This document shows, one piece after another, positions 1 through 8,452 of a stretch of DNA of 64,000 nucleotides (its first letter is position 1; the number at the start of each line of letters is the position of its first letter). Source of the DNA: Candidatus Magnetomicrobium cryptolimnococcus (GTDB lineage Bacteria; Nitrospirota; Thermodesulfovibrionia; Thermodesulfovibrionales; Magnetobacteriaceae); NCBI GenBank assembly GCA_018606805.1, contig JAGYWI010000003.1, positions 62,001 to 126,000 of the forward strand. The letters are read 5' to 3'. The notes beneath the pieces were generated by a model that had not been told where the DNA came from, made no database searches, and saw only the letters and a list, made by a program, of their open reading frames with translations. A program made the position numbers and the translations under genes.

Positions 1-1
1 G

Positions 2-268
2 GCTGTTTTAAATGATTTACCGCGCTCGGCTAGAGCGAAGGCTTTTGATGATGTATTGCTGCTTGAGATGGACCGCAATGTTATGGAAGGCTACGATGAT
101 ATAGTTACGCTTAAATTGTTTAAGAAAATGGCTTTAATATTTACTCAAAGGCTTAGAAAGGCAGATGCTAAAATTATGGAGCTAAGTCAGCAGGCTCGCA
201 TAAAAAGAACTGATACAGCTACTAAAGATGTATCTACTCAAGATATTAAAGATATAATTGAAGATTAA
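2..268 (+). CDS. Cyclic nucleotide-binding domain protein, C-terminal part (cut by window edge)
   Basis: The frame is open from base 2 to a TAA at 266-268, so the start lies outside the window. The visible 88 residues begin with the end of a CRP-type beta roll: the phosphate-binding-cassette tail PRSARAKAFDD and a final strand VLLLEMDR. A long helix with QRLRKADAKIMEL follows. The protein stops without a helix-turn-helix, so it looks like a stand-alone cNMP sensor, not a CRP-type transcription factor. It has the same design as the complete small cNMP protein near 56.1 kb. Ligand and partner cannot be read from the sequence. panD follows 156 bp downstream. Confidence 0.75.
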   Translation, partial: AVLNDLPRSARAKAFDDVLLLEMDRNVMEGYDDIVTLKLFKKMALIFTQRLRKADAKIMELSQQARIKRTDTATKDVSTQDIKDIIED

Positions 269-424
269 GAGATGTGGCTTTTGTATCTATGTTTAGTTTT
301 ATATAATAAAACTTGTTAATCACCTAATTTTGGATAAAGACAATATGATGTGGTTTTTTATTTGTAAATTTGTGGTGTATATTAATTGAAGTAATACTAT
401 GAATGTTTTTAGGGGTATAAAATA

Positions 425-781
425 ATGTTAATATCAGTATTGAAGTCAAAACTGCATATGGCTACAGTAACGGAGTCTGATCTTAATTATGTGGGTAGTC
501 TAGGGGTGGATGAAGATTTGATGGATTTAGCTGGACTGGTGCCATATGAAAAAATCCTTGTCAGTAACGTTAATAATGGTGAAAGATTCGAAACCTATGT
601 CATACCAGCTCAGAGGGGTTCTGGGAGGATTTGTTTAAACGGAGCTGCTGCTAGGATGGGTCTTAAGGGTGATAGAGTAATTATATTTTCATTTGCTTTA
701 CTTTCTGAAGATGAGGTGGGAAAGTTTAAACCGACAGTTGTAGTTCTTTCTGACAATAAACCAGTTAAAGGCCCCAGCTAA
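425..781 (+). CDS. panD: Aspartate 1-decarboxylase, pyruvoyl-dependent
   Basis: PanD decarboxylates L-aspartate to beta-alanine, the precursor of pantothenate and coenzyme A, in the cytosol. The 118-residue product matches the usual length of about 120-130. The self-cleavage site Gly24-Ser25 lies in YVGSLGVDE; Ser25 becomes the pyruvoyl group of the alpha chain. Lys9 and the later motif NGAAAR are also family features. An AGGGG stretch about 10 nt upstream of the ATG can serve as ribosome binding site. The gene stands alone here, with no panB or panC next to it, and is closed by a hairpin terminator shared with the convergent hydrolase gene. Confidence 0.95.
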   Translation: MLISVLKSKLHMATVTESDLNYVGSLGVDEDLMDLAGLVPYEKILVSNVNNGERFETYVIPAQRGSGRICLNGAAARMGLKGDRVIIFSFALLSEDEVGKFKPTVVVLSDNKPVKGPS

Positions 782-816
782 AATCTCCAGTTAAAATCTA
801 ATGAAAAAAAACTAGT

Positions 817-856
817 ATAAAATAAGAGATGTGCACCCACACCTCTCTTATTTTAT
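817..856. terminator. Bidirectional hairpin terminator between panD and the MBL-fold gene
   Basis: An arm AAAATAAGAGA-TGTG pairs with CACA-CCTCTCTTATTTT around a short loop, with a two-base bulge. A-rich and T-rich flanks on both sides suit Rho-independent termination of the two convergent genes. Confidence 0.75.
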
Positions 857-870
857 ATTTATATATACGC

Positions 871-1764
871 TTATACGTTAATCTCGATACCTTCCTCAGC
901 TATAGTGATTTTCATATCTGGAGAGCCTTCTTGAATAGCCTTTTGTTTAACCATTTCCAAGATATTATCAAGGGCATCATCTGAGCGTACCGGCTCATGA
1001 TGAAATAAGACAAGATGTTTAACCTGTGCCTTAATAGCAAGGTCTAGGGTTTGACTGACAGTGCTATGACCATAGCCGGCTTTTTCAACATATTCTTCCT
1101 CTAAATATTGTGAGTCGGCAATCAGGAGGTCTACTCCTTTGACAAAATCCACTTCTCCCTCGGCTCTTTCCTCTTTGACAGTGCCTTCATATTTTTGAGC
1201 TAGTTTAGTGCCACCTTCTGTGTTTCTAAATTCAAAGAATTGCTCATGGTCTCCTGTATAGAAAATATACTTGCCATTTTCCTCCACTTTATATCCAAAG
1301 CAGGTGATTGGATGATTCATTTTTCTGGGTTTAATAGATAAATTACCCACCTTAATTAAATCCTCGTTAATATTATGAAAGACTATCTCGGCTTCTAGCT
1401 CATCAACATGTACAGGAAACACTGAGTAAATCATCTGTAGGGTAAGGGTTTCGCGAATAGTTTTTTCGGAATTATACGGTCCGTAGATATTTAGCGGTAG
1501 ATTTTGCCTGTATGCTGGCCTGAAAAAAGGAAACCCATGGATGTGATCCCAATGGGTATGTGTCAAAAACAGATGTATATCACTTGGTGGTAACGTAAGC
1601 AAGTGATCACCTAAAGACCGAATACCTGTTCCGGCATCAAAAATAACCAACGTACCATCCTCACCATATAACTCAATACAAGACGTATTGCCACCGTACC
1701 TCGCCGTATGTTTACCAGGCGATGGTATAGAACCCCTGACACCCCAAAATTTTACTTTCATCAT
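871..1764 (-). CDS. MBL-fold metallo-hydrolase (COG1235 / PhnP-like)
   Basis: This 297-residue protein is a metallo-beta-lactamase-fold hydrolase of the GVRGSIPSPG family, whose members include phosphodiesterases acting on cyclic nucleotides or phosphonate intermediates. The N-terminal strand KVKFWGVRGSIPSPG is diagnostic. The dinuclear metal site appears as THTHWDHIHGF near residues 88-98, with further ligands in the MNHPI, YTGDHE and ADSQY segments and in the C-terminal FHHEP. The C-terminal layout is like that of the class III cAMP phosphodiesterase-like group. The substrate cannot be settled by sequence; given the nearby cNMP-binding protein, a cyclic nucleotide is possible but speculative. 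Two consecutive Met codons offer starts; the first is used. Confidence 0.85.
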   Translation of the reverse strand: MMKVKFWGVRGSIPSPGKHTARYGGNTSCIELYGEDGTLVIFDAGTGIRSLGDHLLTLPPSDIHLFLTHTHWDHIHGFPFFRPAYRQNLPLNIYGPYNSEKTIRETLTLQMIYSVFPVHVDELEAEIVFHNINEDLIKVGNLSIKPRKMNHPITCFGYKVEENGKYIFYTGDHEQFFEFRNTEGGTKLAQKYEGTVKEERAEGEVDFVKGVDLLIADSQYLEEEYVEKAGYGHSTVSQTLDLAIKAQVKHLVLFHHEPVRSDDALDNILEMVKQKAIQEGSPDMKITIAEEGIEINV

Positions 1765-1958
1765 CCTACCTTTAACATAAATTCACTCATGGATTTCATT
1801 ATAATTTATTAGTTAATATAAATTCAAAAGTTTTTTTTATAAGTACTCTGGTGTGCAAATACCCCAAGTGCCGGCTGGGTCGCAAAAGAAATAATAAAAC
1901 AAAAAAGTGTTATAGTTTAAAAAAATTTAGCCCTTTTTTATTAATAAAGAAACAATCT

Positions 1959-3302
1959 CTATTTAAGGCTGTTATTATAATCAACAATAGCCTTTGCTGT
2001 AGCTATGCCTAACTCATACAAATCCTGCGGAGTTATCCAATTGTGCCTGTTGCCGGCTCTACCATAGGTGGTTTCCATCGTTATTGCCATAACAGAGTCC
2101 TTTTGGCTTGCCCACCACCATTTCTCCGGATACTCTCTGTTTAAAAAGTCTCTGCCGCCATCTCTTGCCGGTGGCTCTATAAACTGTGCGCCATAGTAAT
2201 ATGCCACGTTATTCATAAATTTTACTTGTTTGCGCCAAAGGGATGACTCCATATCACTGTATCCACGAGTAGTAGGCCCAAAATGGGTTATAAAAAACGC
2301 ATGCCTATTAGCGCTGGTATTTGCCGAGTGCAGATTCAGTGCTATTGTAAATTGTGGACCTGAGCTAATCAATCGCTGAATTGTCTCATGCAAGGCGACT
2401 ACTTCCAAGGGCGAACCAGCATCTATCTGCGATGGATTATAGGGGTCATAGTACCACATGACTTCCAGATTATCACCATCAGTATTACTTCTATAGTTAC
2501 CGGCCATAACGCCATCAACGTTTTGCATGGGCACTATCGTAAAAATCAATTTTGACAGGGCAGTTTTACTATCCGTGGTATTAGCAAGTAAATAATCTAT
2601 TAAGCCTTCAAGTAAAAAAGACGGTGGCGTTTCACCTGGGTGGGTTCTGGCGTGTATCCAGACACGTTTTTTATTTACATCTGGATTAGTAAAATCCGTT
2701 ATGGTTATCATACAAATGGGGTGGTTTTGCCTTGTCTTTCCAATTGCCGATAACCGCACATTAACGTTTGACTTTATTTTTGTCAAATACTTATTAAGGT
2801 CATTTGTCGAATAGGGATAAAACCGTGCAAGCCAAACGGCTGGCTTTTCAAATTTTTTTAAAATATGCCATGTATAACCTTCCAACTCCGACACCTCAGA
2901 TTCATCTAAACGATACCAGTTTACCTCATCATACGAGTACACCGGCATGTAATAGAGCGGCCAGCCTCCGTTATACACAGTAAAGGAAATCTCCCTATCT
3001 ACTGGCACACCATTAAGATACACGTACCACCAGTTGCGCCAGTTAGCTGGCAGACTTTCATTATTATTATCACCGTTTATATAGTAATACCACTGGGTAT
3101 TGTCCTGCTTATATAAATATCCTTGCGACCTTGCCCCTACAGATTCGCTATAAAGGCATGGATTATCGGATAACACAGTTTCAGGGGGTTGAAATTGTTT
3201 TTCCTCTAATGCAGGGGCACAACCATATATGTATATAAATAGTAATAAGATAAGTAATAGTTGTTGAAATTTTTTAATTAATTTATTTTCAAAATGTGCC
3301 AT
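1959..3302 (-). CDS. M14-family zinc carboxypeptidase, predicted lipoprotein
   Basis: The protein belongs to the M14 zinc carboxypeptidases, probably the cytosolic-carboxypeptidase-like/M14-type branch with an N-terminal beta domain. The zinc ligands are visible as HARTHPGE (H-x-x-E) and, about 110 residues later, ALNLHSAN; a candidate catalytic Glu is in MAITMETTYG. The N terminus MAHFENKLIKKFQQLL leads into a hydrophobic stretch and the lipobox IYGC, so it should be exported and lipidated. I chose the ATG at 3302: it has a GGGAAGG sequence about 8 nt upstream and gives a clean signal peptide, whereas the longer frame (to 3434) adds 44 residues with no Shine-Dalgarno. The likely role is trimming of peptides or peptidoglycan stems in the periplasm; the substrate is unknown. 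Confidence 0.85.
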   Translation of the reverse strand: MAHFENKLIKKFQQLLLILLLFIYIYGCAPALEEKQFQPPETVLSDNPCLYSESVGARSQGYLYKQDNTQWYYYINGDNNNESLPANWRNWWYVYLNGVPVDREISFTVYNGGWPLYYMPVYSYDEVNWYRLDESEVSELEGYTWHILKKFEKPAVWLARFYPYSTNDLNKYLTKIKSNVNVRLSAIGKTRQNHPICMITITDFTNPDVNKKRVWIHARTHPGETPPSFLLEGLIDYLLANTTDSKTALSKLIFTIVPMQNVDGVMAGNYRSNTDGDNLEVMWYYDPYNPSQIDAGSPLEVVALHETIQRLISSGPQFTIALNLHSANTSANRHAFFITHFGPTTRGYSDMESSLWRKQVKFMNNVAYYYGAQFIEPPARDGGRDFLNREYPEKWWWASQKDSVMAITMETTYGRAGNRHNWITPQDLYELGIATAKAIVDYNNSLK

Positions 3303-3663
3303 GTGGCTACCTTCCCAATAAACTTTTTTAAATGCGCACAAGATGGCTGTCGTTAATATCCCTTTCATAAAAGGTATCATATCCCAAAATGCGAAGCCAC
3401 CTTGTAAGCCTGCCAAGCATAGCATCGGCTGCAAATTTCATATCAAAAGACATATTCTATAAGTGCTATACTCCAAAACCCAGTAATCCATGCCTACCAA
3501 ATTTATATTACACTATACTATACTAAAAGATAAATTTGACCGCTACTTGTTACCCACAAATTTAGTCTTTGTGTGGTATTTATGGTAAAATATAAGAAAG
3601 TAAAATACTGAGAGTTTTTGAATAGGGAGTTTGAGGAAGGATAATGATAAGGGGGAGGAGCAT

Positions 3664-4143
3664 ATGCCAGAAATAATAGATACGTTAAGAATATATGAAA
3701 GGTTAAGAGAGTCAGAATTGACAGATAGGGCTTCAAAAGAAATAGCCGAAGTCATTAAGGAGATGTTAGAGGGAAATTTAGCCACTAAGAGAGAATTAAA
3801 GGAGGTAGAAGCTGCTTTAAAGGTGGATATTGAAAAAGTTAAAAGCGAACTTAAAGCGGATATTGAGAAACTTAGAAGTGAACTTAAAAGTGATATTGAG
3901 AAACTTAGAAGCGAACTTAAAGCGGATATTGAGAAGGTTAGAAGCGAACTTAAAGCGGATATTGAGAAGGTTAGAAGCGAACTTAAAGCGGATATTGAGA
4001 AGGTTAAATTAGATATAGAAAAGGTAAAAGCTGAACTTAAAGTTGACATAGAAAGAGTAAAATCAGATACAGTGAAATGGGTTGCTGGATTGCTTATAGG
4101 GCAGGCTGCACTTATCATAACGCTGCTAAAGCTGATACCATAA
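3664..4143 (+). CDS. Coiled-coil protein with tandem 11-residue repeats and C-terminal membrane anchor
   Basis: The product has about 159 residues. After an N-terminal helical part (PEIIDTLRIYERLRESEL) it consists of tandem 11-residue units of the type ELKADIEKVRS from about residue 45 to 125, an uninterrupted hendecad coiled coil. It ends in a hydrophobic segment WVAGLLIGQAALIITLL that looks like a C-terminal membrane anchor. This resembles the DUF1640/CCDC90-like coiled-coil family, often found beside PD-(D/E)XK genes in related bacteria; the assignment is by style only. I chose the ATG at 3664 because GGGGGAGGAG lies directly upstream; a longer frame starting at 3631 has no such signal. 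Function unknown. Confidence 0.75.
   Translation: MPEIIDTLRIYERLRESELTDRASKEIAEVIKEMLEGNLATKRELKEVEAALKVDIEKVKSELKADIEKLRSELKSDIEKLRSELKADIEKVRSELKADIEKVRSELKADIEKVKLDIEKVKAELKVDIERVKSDTVKWVAGLLIGQAALIITLLKLIP
3839..4010 (+). repeat. 33-bp tandem repeats inside the coiled-coil gene
   Basis: About five copies of a 33-bp unit beginning AGCGAACTTAAAGCGGATAT lie head to tail, each encoding one 11-residue hendecad. Neighbouring copies are nearly identical at the DNA level, more than coding constraint requires, so the number of units probably changes by slippage or unequal recombination. Confidence 0.9.
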
Positions 4144-4190
4144 TACTCGTTACTAAATTGTAACCATGCGTTGTCATCGCAATCAAAGCA

Positions 4191-4217
4191 AGGGCAAACA
4201 CAGAGGTTCGCCCCTAC
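4191..4217. repeat. REP-like dispersed palindrome (GGGCRAAC type)
   Basis: AGGGCAAACACAGAGGTTCGCCCC forms a short imperfect hairpin between convergent genes. It belongs to the same family as the elements near 16.1, 23.6, 33.2, 37.4 and 56.8 kb, here in decayed form. Confidence 0.7.
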
Positions 4218-4223
4218 CAAAAA

Positions 4224-6230
4224 TTATATTTTTGCCTTAAAAAAATCTTTCGCATAGGACAAATAATCATCGTCTTTTGGTAATTTTCCATACCATCGAG
4301 AAAAAAAACGGAGTTTTTTTTGCCATGAATTGTAATGATATTCAGTGCGTCCAGTATCTGGCGGATTTACAATATCTTGTTTAAATGCAAAAGCCATGCA
4401 GCTTTCGATATATCTAACAGGGTAGCCCTTTTCTTTTGCATTTAGGCACAGGTCTACTGATGAAAAAGCCACTGTTTCATCAAAACCGCCAAGGGCTATG
4501 AAAACCTCTCTATCTATCCCTATAAGTGAGGTGCTTATATATTCTGGCGGTTTTTCCTGTGATTTTTTTAGCTGGTAGGGGGTGAAGTTAAAATCAAAAC
4601 CCATGCCTAAGCAATAGGGGGTGAGATCGGCATTATATATTGGCATACCGGCAATGCCACCATCTATTGCCTCCATGAAACCGTCATCTTGGTGATAACA
4701 GATGCCAGATATTATAAAAATAAGACGGCTGGAGGCTGCCAATTTAGCACCTTCATTTGCCATAGCTGGAAAGGAGGCATTGTTGCTTTCCATTAATTGA
4801 ATATTATTAATATTTGCGATGTCTTTTCCTATATTATGCTTATTGGTAGTTATGAGCAGTAACTCATAGTCATTGTTTTGTATATATTTAGATAGTGAGC
4901 GTAGTGTGGAACTTAGGGAAAGTGTATCTGTGCCAGCAAGGATTATAAAACTTGCTCGTTTGTTTATTTGTTGGTTAGCAATTATAGTGTTTGGTATGTG
5001 TGGTTGTCCCTTATTATTTAAAATAAAGCTGATAACATCTATGGCTCTATCTGTTGCCTTACCGTCTCGTTCATAAAAGGCATACTTAATGTAATCTTTT
5101 GCTGCTTTATCAACGTCTGGAGGTACGGTGCCGGTTTTTATTGTATTAAAAAGAGCCTCCCAGTGGCCGGCTGGGGATACTGATTGTGCGATGCCGCTTT
5201 CCTTGTAAAACTCATCACCGCCTTCTATATTATATAGATCAAACAGTGGTTTGCCAAAGGCGAGTGCTTCCACTGCAAGTGTTGTTTTTCCCATGACTAC
5301 ACAGTAGTGTGATACGGCTATTATTTTGTATGGGTCCTCGCTAAAAAATATAAGTGCTTCTGGCAATAGTTCTTTTATAATTGTTTTTATATTTTGAAAT
5401 AGGTGATATGGTACTTGTGGATGCCATTTTAGTATAACAAAAATATCAGGACGTTTTAATCCTTTTAACAATTCTCTCCAAACGTCTTTATCGTCCACGC
5501 CCCCCCAAAATGTATTTAATAGCAGGGTTACTACTTTTTTATTTGATGGGATTTTGAGCTCTTTTTTTATTTCTTTAACTGTGGAGGGGCTTGAGTATTT
5601 TTTTATAATAGAATCTAAATATGTATTGCCAATGATAACCATCTTTGCTTGGCTGCATTTATGTAATGCAAGCCGATGTTGTGTGTCATACCCCCACAGT
5701 AGATTTGCCATCGAATACTCAGTGTGTGTGGTCAGGTTTATCAATATGTTATAGTAGTCGCCCTCTTGCAGTGTAATAAAGGGAACGGCATATTTGTAAG
5801 CAAGGTAGCCTATTTGTTTTCCCCAAGGATTCATTTCATGAAGGGATACAAGTATATCCGGTTTTTCTGTTTTAATCATCTCCTCAATACAGAAGTAGTC
5901 TTCCACGTTTCTTGTAAGAGCCCTGTACTGTTGAAATAAAGACCAATGGAGAAATCCATGCCATTTGAAATTTATTTTAGTCCAGCGTTTAAGAATTTCT
6001 TTAGTTGATTTGTTAATCTTTTGTCTTGTTTGCGTGTCTGCATACTCCGGCAGTAACCTGACTACGAAATTTCTCTTTTTAATCTCCATTTCATATGGAT
6101 AGTCCACCAGAGATGTAAAAAAAAGGATGTTTGCGCCTTCTTTTTGAGCTGCCTCAGCAAGTGGATAGAGAAATCTTGTGTGGTGGGGAAGGGCACAAAA
6201 TAGCGCTATTTTTTTATCTTTAAATAACAT
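4224..6230 (-). CDS. Two-domain glycosyltransferase (GT-B-like + GT-A/GT2-like)
   Basis: The 668-residue protein appears to be a fusion. Residues 1 to about 410 look like a GT-B/UDP-GlcNAc 2-epimerase or CDP-glycerol-transferase type fold: an N-terminal Rossmann start KIALFCALPHHTRF, then ILKWHPQVPYH, and GKTTLAVEALAFGKPLFDLY, the typical donor-binding loop. From about residue 425 a GT-A (GT2-like) domain follows: RASFIILAGTDTLSLSSTLRSL, with the ending GIDREVFIALGGFDE typical of this class. The DxD metal motif is not obvious in the GT-A part. No membrane segment is visible. It probably acts on surface polysaccharide or glycoprotein sugars; donor and acceptor are unknown. It stands alone, away from any visible polysaccharide operon. 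Confidence 0.65.
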   Translation of the reverse strand: MLFKDKKIALFCALPHHTRFLYPLAEAAQKEGANILFFTSLVDYPYEMEIKKRNFVVRLLPEYADTQTRQKINKSTKEILKRWTKINFKWHGFLHWSLFQQYRALTRNVEDYFCIEEMIKTEKPDILVSLHEMNPWGKQIGYLAYKYAVPFITLQEGDYYNILINLTTHTEYSMANLLWGYDTQHRLALHKCSQAKMVIIGNTYLDSIIKKYSSPSTVKEIKKELKIPSNKKVVTLLLNTFWGGVDDKDVWRELLKGLKRPDIFVILKWHPQVPYHLFQNIKTIIKELLPEALIFFSEDPYKIIAVSHYCVVMGKTTLAVEALAFGKPLFDLYNIEGGDEFYKESGIAQSVSPAGHWEALFNTIKTGTVPPDVDKAAKDYIKYAFYERDGKATDRAIDVISFILNNKGQPHIPNTIIANQQINKRASFIILAGTDTLSLSSTLRSLSKYIQNNDYELLLITTNKHNIGKDIANINNIQLMESNNASFPAMANEGAKLAASSRLIFIISGICYHQDDGFMEAIDGGIAGMPIYNADLTPYCLGMGFDFNFTPYQLKKSQEKPPEYISTSLIGIDREVFIALGGFDETVAFSSVDLCLNAKEKGYPVRYIESCMAFAFKQDIVNPPDTGRTEYHYNSWQKKLRFFSRWYGKLPKDDDYLSYAKDFFKAKI

Positions 6231-6307
6231 TAAATGTCTCCATCAAGTAACATTAAACATCTACACCAAGAAGCTAATAAATATACCAAAACAACACCAA
6301 AAGAAAT

Positions 6308-6510
6308 ATGGTTTGTAAATCTTTATATCAAAGAAAAGGACTAAACAATGAGGGCGCTGCCCTCATCCTCCCGCCAAAGATGCGGAGACGCACAGGGAGG
6401 TGTGCCTACACACCCTCACTGGGATTCATCCCTTTGGCCTACCCTATCTGGAAATCCATACTGTACTCATTATTTTTTGCAAACCTAACTTGTTTAGGTA
6501 TACAATATTT
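6308..6510. repeat. Composite MITE-like intergenic element
   Basis: The stretch begins with ATGGTTTGTAAA and ends with TTGCAAACCTAACTTG. Its interior (6340-6440) is an inverted, diverged copy of the stretch at about 24.83-24.92 kb: rc CTTTGGCGGGAG and GAGGGCAG match on the other strand. It also contains the palindrome GAGGTGTGCCTACACACCTC-like segment at about 6400-6416. It has a short open frame but no protein-like content, so I treat it as a repeat. Confidence 0.65.
6477..6504 (+). promoter_or_regulatory. Recurring promoter-like module (copy 1)
   Basis: TTGCAA, 16 nt, TATACA: one of five close relatives of a sequence TTGCAAACCTAATTTGTTTG ending in TATA. This copy points at no + strand gene, so it may simply be carried by the repeat element. 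Confidence 0.4.
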
Positions 6511-6526
6511 ATTGTTTAACAAGCTA

Positions 6527-7039
6527 TTACATTAAAAAGTAACCTATCTCTTTTGAGGCATATACTGGCAGGTCTACAAACTTAATACCTAACGAGTATT
6601 TCCCTTCATCTGTTTTATTTATTCTAATAATTTCCCCAAATATATCAAGTTTTTCATCTTTAGGAGGTAAGGCAAAAACCATCTCAATAACATTCCCCTC
6701 CTTTTCAAAAGGAGGAATAAACTTAGACGCTTCTATCTCAATAGACACTCCTCCCATTGATATGTCAGTGATTTTCCCCTCACGCCTTTTAGATTTAATC
6801 GTGTATTTTACAAAAACAGTTATATCCTTACGATAATAAGAGCGTTTGTTGACCTTCACTAATATCTTTTCTTTGCATTTCTTGCAAGTTATTCTAAAAT
6901 CCTTATCAGGCGGCGTTTTTAATCTAATAGTACCGCGGTTTTCACACTTTGGGCATACCAATACTATTTCATCCGACGATGTAACCGTTATCGTAGGCAT
7001 ATCTGGAGAAATGCCAGTGGCTTGGTCTTCTGATTCCAA
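6527..7039 (-). CDS. Zinc-ribbon + PilZ domain protein
   Basis: The 170-residue protein starts with a four-cysteine zinc ribbon (VCPKCENRG near residues 28-36, ITCKKCKEK near 50-58) and continues with a PilZ domain. The PilZ c-di-GMP signature is recognisable: YYRKDITVFVKY supplies the N-terminal Arg, and DISMGGVSI the (D/N)xSxxG box. It is therefore probably a c-di-GMP effector, although the canonical RxxxR is reduced to RKDITV-type spacing, so binding is not certain. The start is a TTG, supported by AAGGAG 8 nt upstream; no ATG fits. The gene is monocistronic and convergent with a repeat element. Confidence 0.8.
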   Translation of the reverse strand: MESEDQATGISPDMPTITVTSSDEIVLVCPKCENRGTIRLKTPPDKDFRITCKKCKEKILVKVNKRSYYRKDITVFVKYTIKSKRREGKITDISMGGVSIEIEASKFIPPFEKEGNVIEMVFALPPKDEKLDIFGEIIRINKTDEGKYSLGIKFVDLPVYASKEIGYFLM

Positions 7040-7169
7040 ATTTATTTCTCCTTCTATCTATAAAATTACACTTTCCTCTCTGAAGTACTTATCGTACGCT
7101 TTTATTTTACCATAAATATTTATTTGTGGATACTTGATGTCTGCACAAACTTGAGAAATAACTAATAGG

Positions 7170-7266
7170 TAACAGGTCAAAAGTTTTAGGAAGTGCGTAG
7201 GCGCACTCCCATAGGGTTGCGGGGTTTGGAAGTGCATCTACGCACCTTTTTCTCGAAAAGGGTTTT
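7170..7266. repeat. Palindromic dispersed element, inverted copy of 23461-23557
   Basis: A 41-bp stretch (7170-7210, containing AAAAGTTTTAGGAAGTGCG) is an exact reverse complement of 23517-23557, and the next 55 bp match the rest of that element at roughly 80 %. Each half carries a GTGCGTAGGCGCAC-type palindrome. The element lies in the 361-bp gap upstream of fabG. Confidence 0.85.
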
Positions 7267-7400
7267 CCCGCGCATCTTTTTTCCTTTTTTTCTTTTTCTT
7301 TATATCTTTTTTTCCTCTATAAAATAAAGGGTGGATTATTTTGTCATATTTTTGCTAAACTTATACCCGAACTAATGGAAGGAGGTGTTTTTTTAATATT

Positions 7401-8135
7401 ATGGAAGGACAGGTTGCAGTAGTAACAGGTGGAGGCAGAGGCATTGGTAAAACTATTGGTATAGCTCTTGCCAAAAAAGGTGTTACTGTGGTAATTACCG
7501 ATATTAATATAGATGATGCCATTGCAGCATGTAAGGAGATAGAGGCTCTTGGTGTACAGGGCATGCCTTTGCAAATGAATGTTGCTGATTCGGCAAGTGT
7601 GGAAGGGTGTTTTAATCAGATAAGGGAAAAGTTAGGGCGCATTGATATACTTGTAAATAATGCCGGTATAACCAGAGATGGGCTTTTAATGAAGATGCGG
7701 CCGGAGGATTGGTCGGCTGTTATAGATGTGAATTTGAAGGGCACTTTTTTATGTACAAAAGAAGCTGTTAAGGTTATGATTAAAAATAGATATGGTAGGA
7801 TTATAAACATAGCATCAGTGGTCGGTTTTATGGGTAATGCCGGTCAGGCTAACTATTCGGCATCAAAGGCTGGGGTTATAGCCTTGGCTAAGACAACGGC
7901 TAAGGAGTATGCTGCAAGAGGGGTTACGGCAAATGCTGTAGCGCCGGGGTTTATTGTGACAGCTATGACGGATGCCCTTTCTGACAAGGTTAAAGAGGAG
8001 ATGCTTAAGGCTATACCGATGGGAAAGCTGGGTAGTGTTGATGATGTTGCAAATGCGGTGGTTTTTCTTGCCTCGCCCGAAGCTGGATACATTACAGGTA
8101 ATGTTATTCATGTAAATGGCGGTATGTATATGTAG
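7401..8135 (+). CDS. fabG: 3-oxoacyl-[acyl-carrier-protein] reductase
   Basis: FabG reduces 3-oxoacyl-ACP with NADPH in the fatty acid elongation cycle. The 244-residue short-chain dehydrogenase shows the nucleotide-binding TGGGRGIG (9-16), NNAG (86-89), and the catalytic set Asn111, Ser139, Tyr152 and Lys156 (YSASK). The C-terminal GNVIHVNGGMYM is typical of FabG. AAGGAGGTG lies about 14 nt before the ATG. It opens the cluster fabG-acpP-fabF-rnc, a widely conserved order; plsX, fabH and fabD are not present here. Confidence 0.97.
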   Translation: MEGQVAVVTGGGRGIGKTIGIALAKKGVTVVITDINIDDAIAACKEIEALGVQGMPLQMNVADSASVEGCFNQIREKLGRIDILVNNAGITRDGLLMKMRPEDWSAVIDVNLKGTFLCTKEAVKVMIKNRYGRIINIASVVGFMGNAGQANYSASKAGVIALAKTTAKEYAARGVTANAVAPGFIVTAMTDALSDKVKEEMLKAIPMGKLGSVDDVANAVVFLASPEAGYITGNVIHVNGGMYM

Positions 8136-8203
8136 GCTTTAGGGCTTTCTTGTGTTTATAGAGTTACTAAATATAATTTATAATTTAACGGAGGACTGGT
8201 AAA

Positions 8204-8449
8204 ATGGGTCAGGATGTTCAAGAGAAGGTTAAGGAAATTATCTCTAAACAGTTGGGGATTGACATAGCTCAAGTGAAGTCAGAGGCTTCTTTTGTAGAGG
8301 ATTTAGGGGCTGATTCACTTGACACGGTTGAATTGGTTATGGCTTTTGAAGAGGCCTTTGGCGTACAGATTCCAGATGAAGATGCGGAAAAGATAACTAA
8401 GGTGCAGGACGCTATTGATTATATTCAAAAAAAATTAGATCAAAAGTAA
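8204..8449 (+). CDS. acpP: Acyl carrier protein
   Basis: The 81-residue acidic protein carries growing acyl chains on a 4'-phosphopantetheine attached to Ser38 in the invariant [12 protein letters not shown] motif. Its length, the four-helix pattern and the position between fabG and fabF are all diagnostic. The start has GGAGG about 10 nt upstream. fabF begins 3 bp after its stop codon. Confidence 0.98.
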   Translation: MGQDVQEKVKEIISKQLGIDIAQVKSEASFVEDLGADSLDTVELVMAFEEAFGVQIPDEDAEKITKVQDAIDYIQKKLDQK

Positions 8450-8452
8450 GTT

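Noticed and set aside
3839-4010. Regular 33-bp repeats as a CRISPR array
   Set aside because: The repeats are contiguous without spacers and encode hendecads in frame.
3543-4220. Long minus-strand frame rich in Ser/Leu repeats opposite the coiled-coil gene
   Set aside because: It is the antisense shadow of 33-bp repeats; its SLLTFSISALS units arise from the repeat and it has no start signal.
6308-6535. 75-residue frame
   Set aside because: It lies in a dispersed repeat element and the peptide shows no domain or Shine-Dalgarno.
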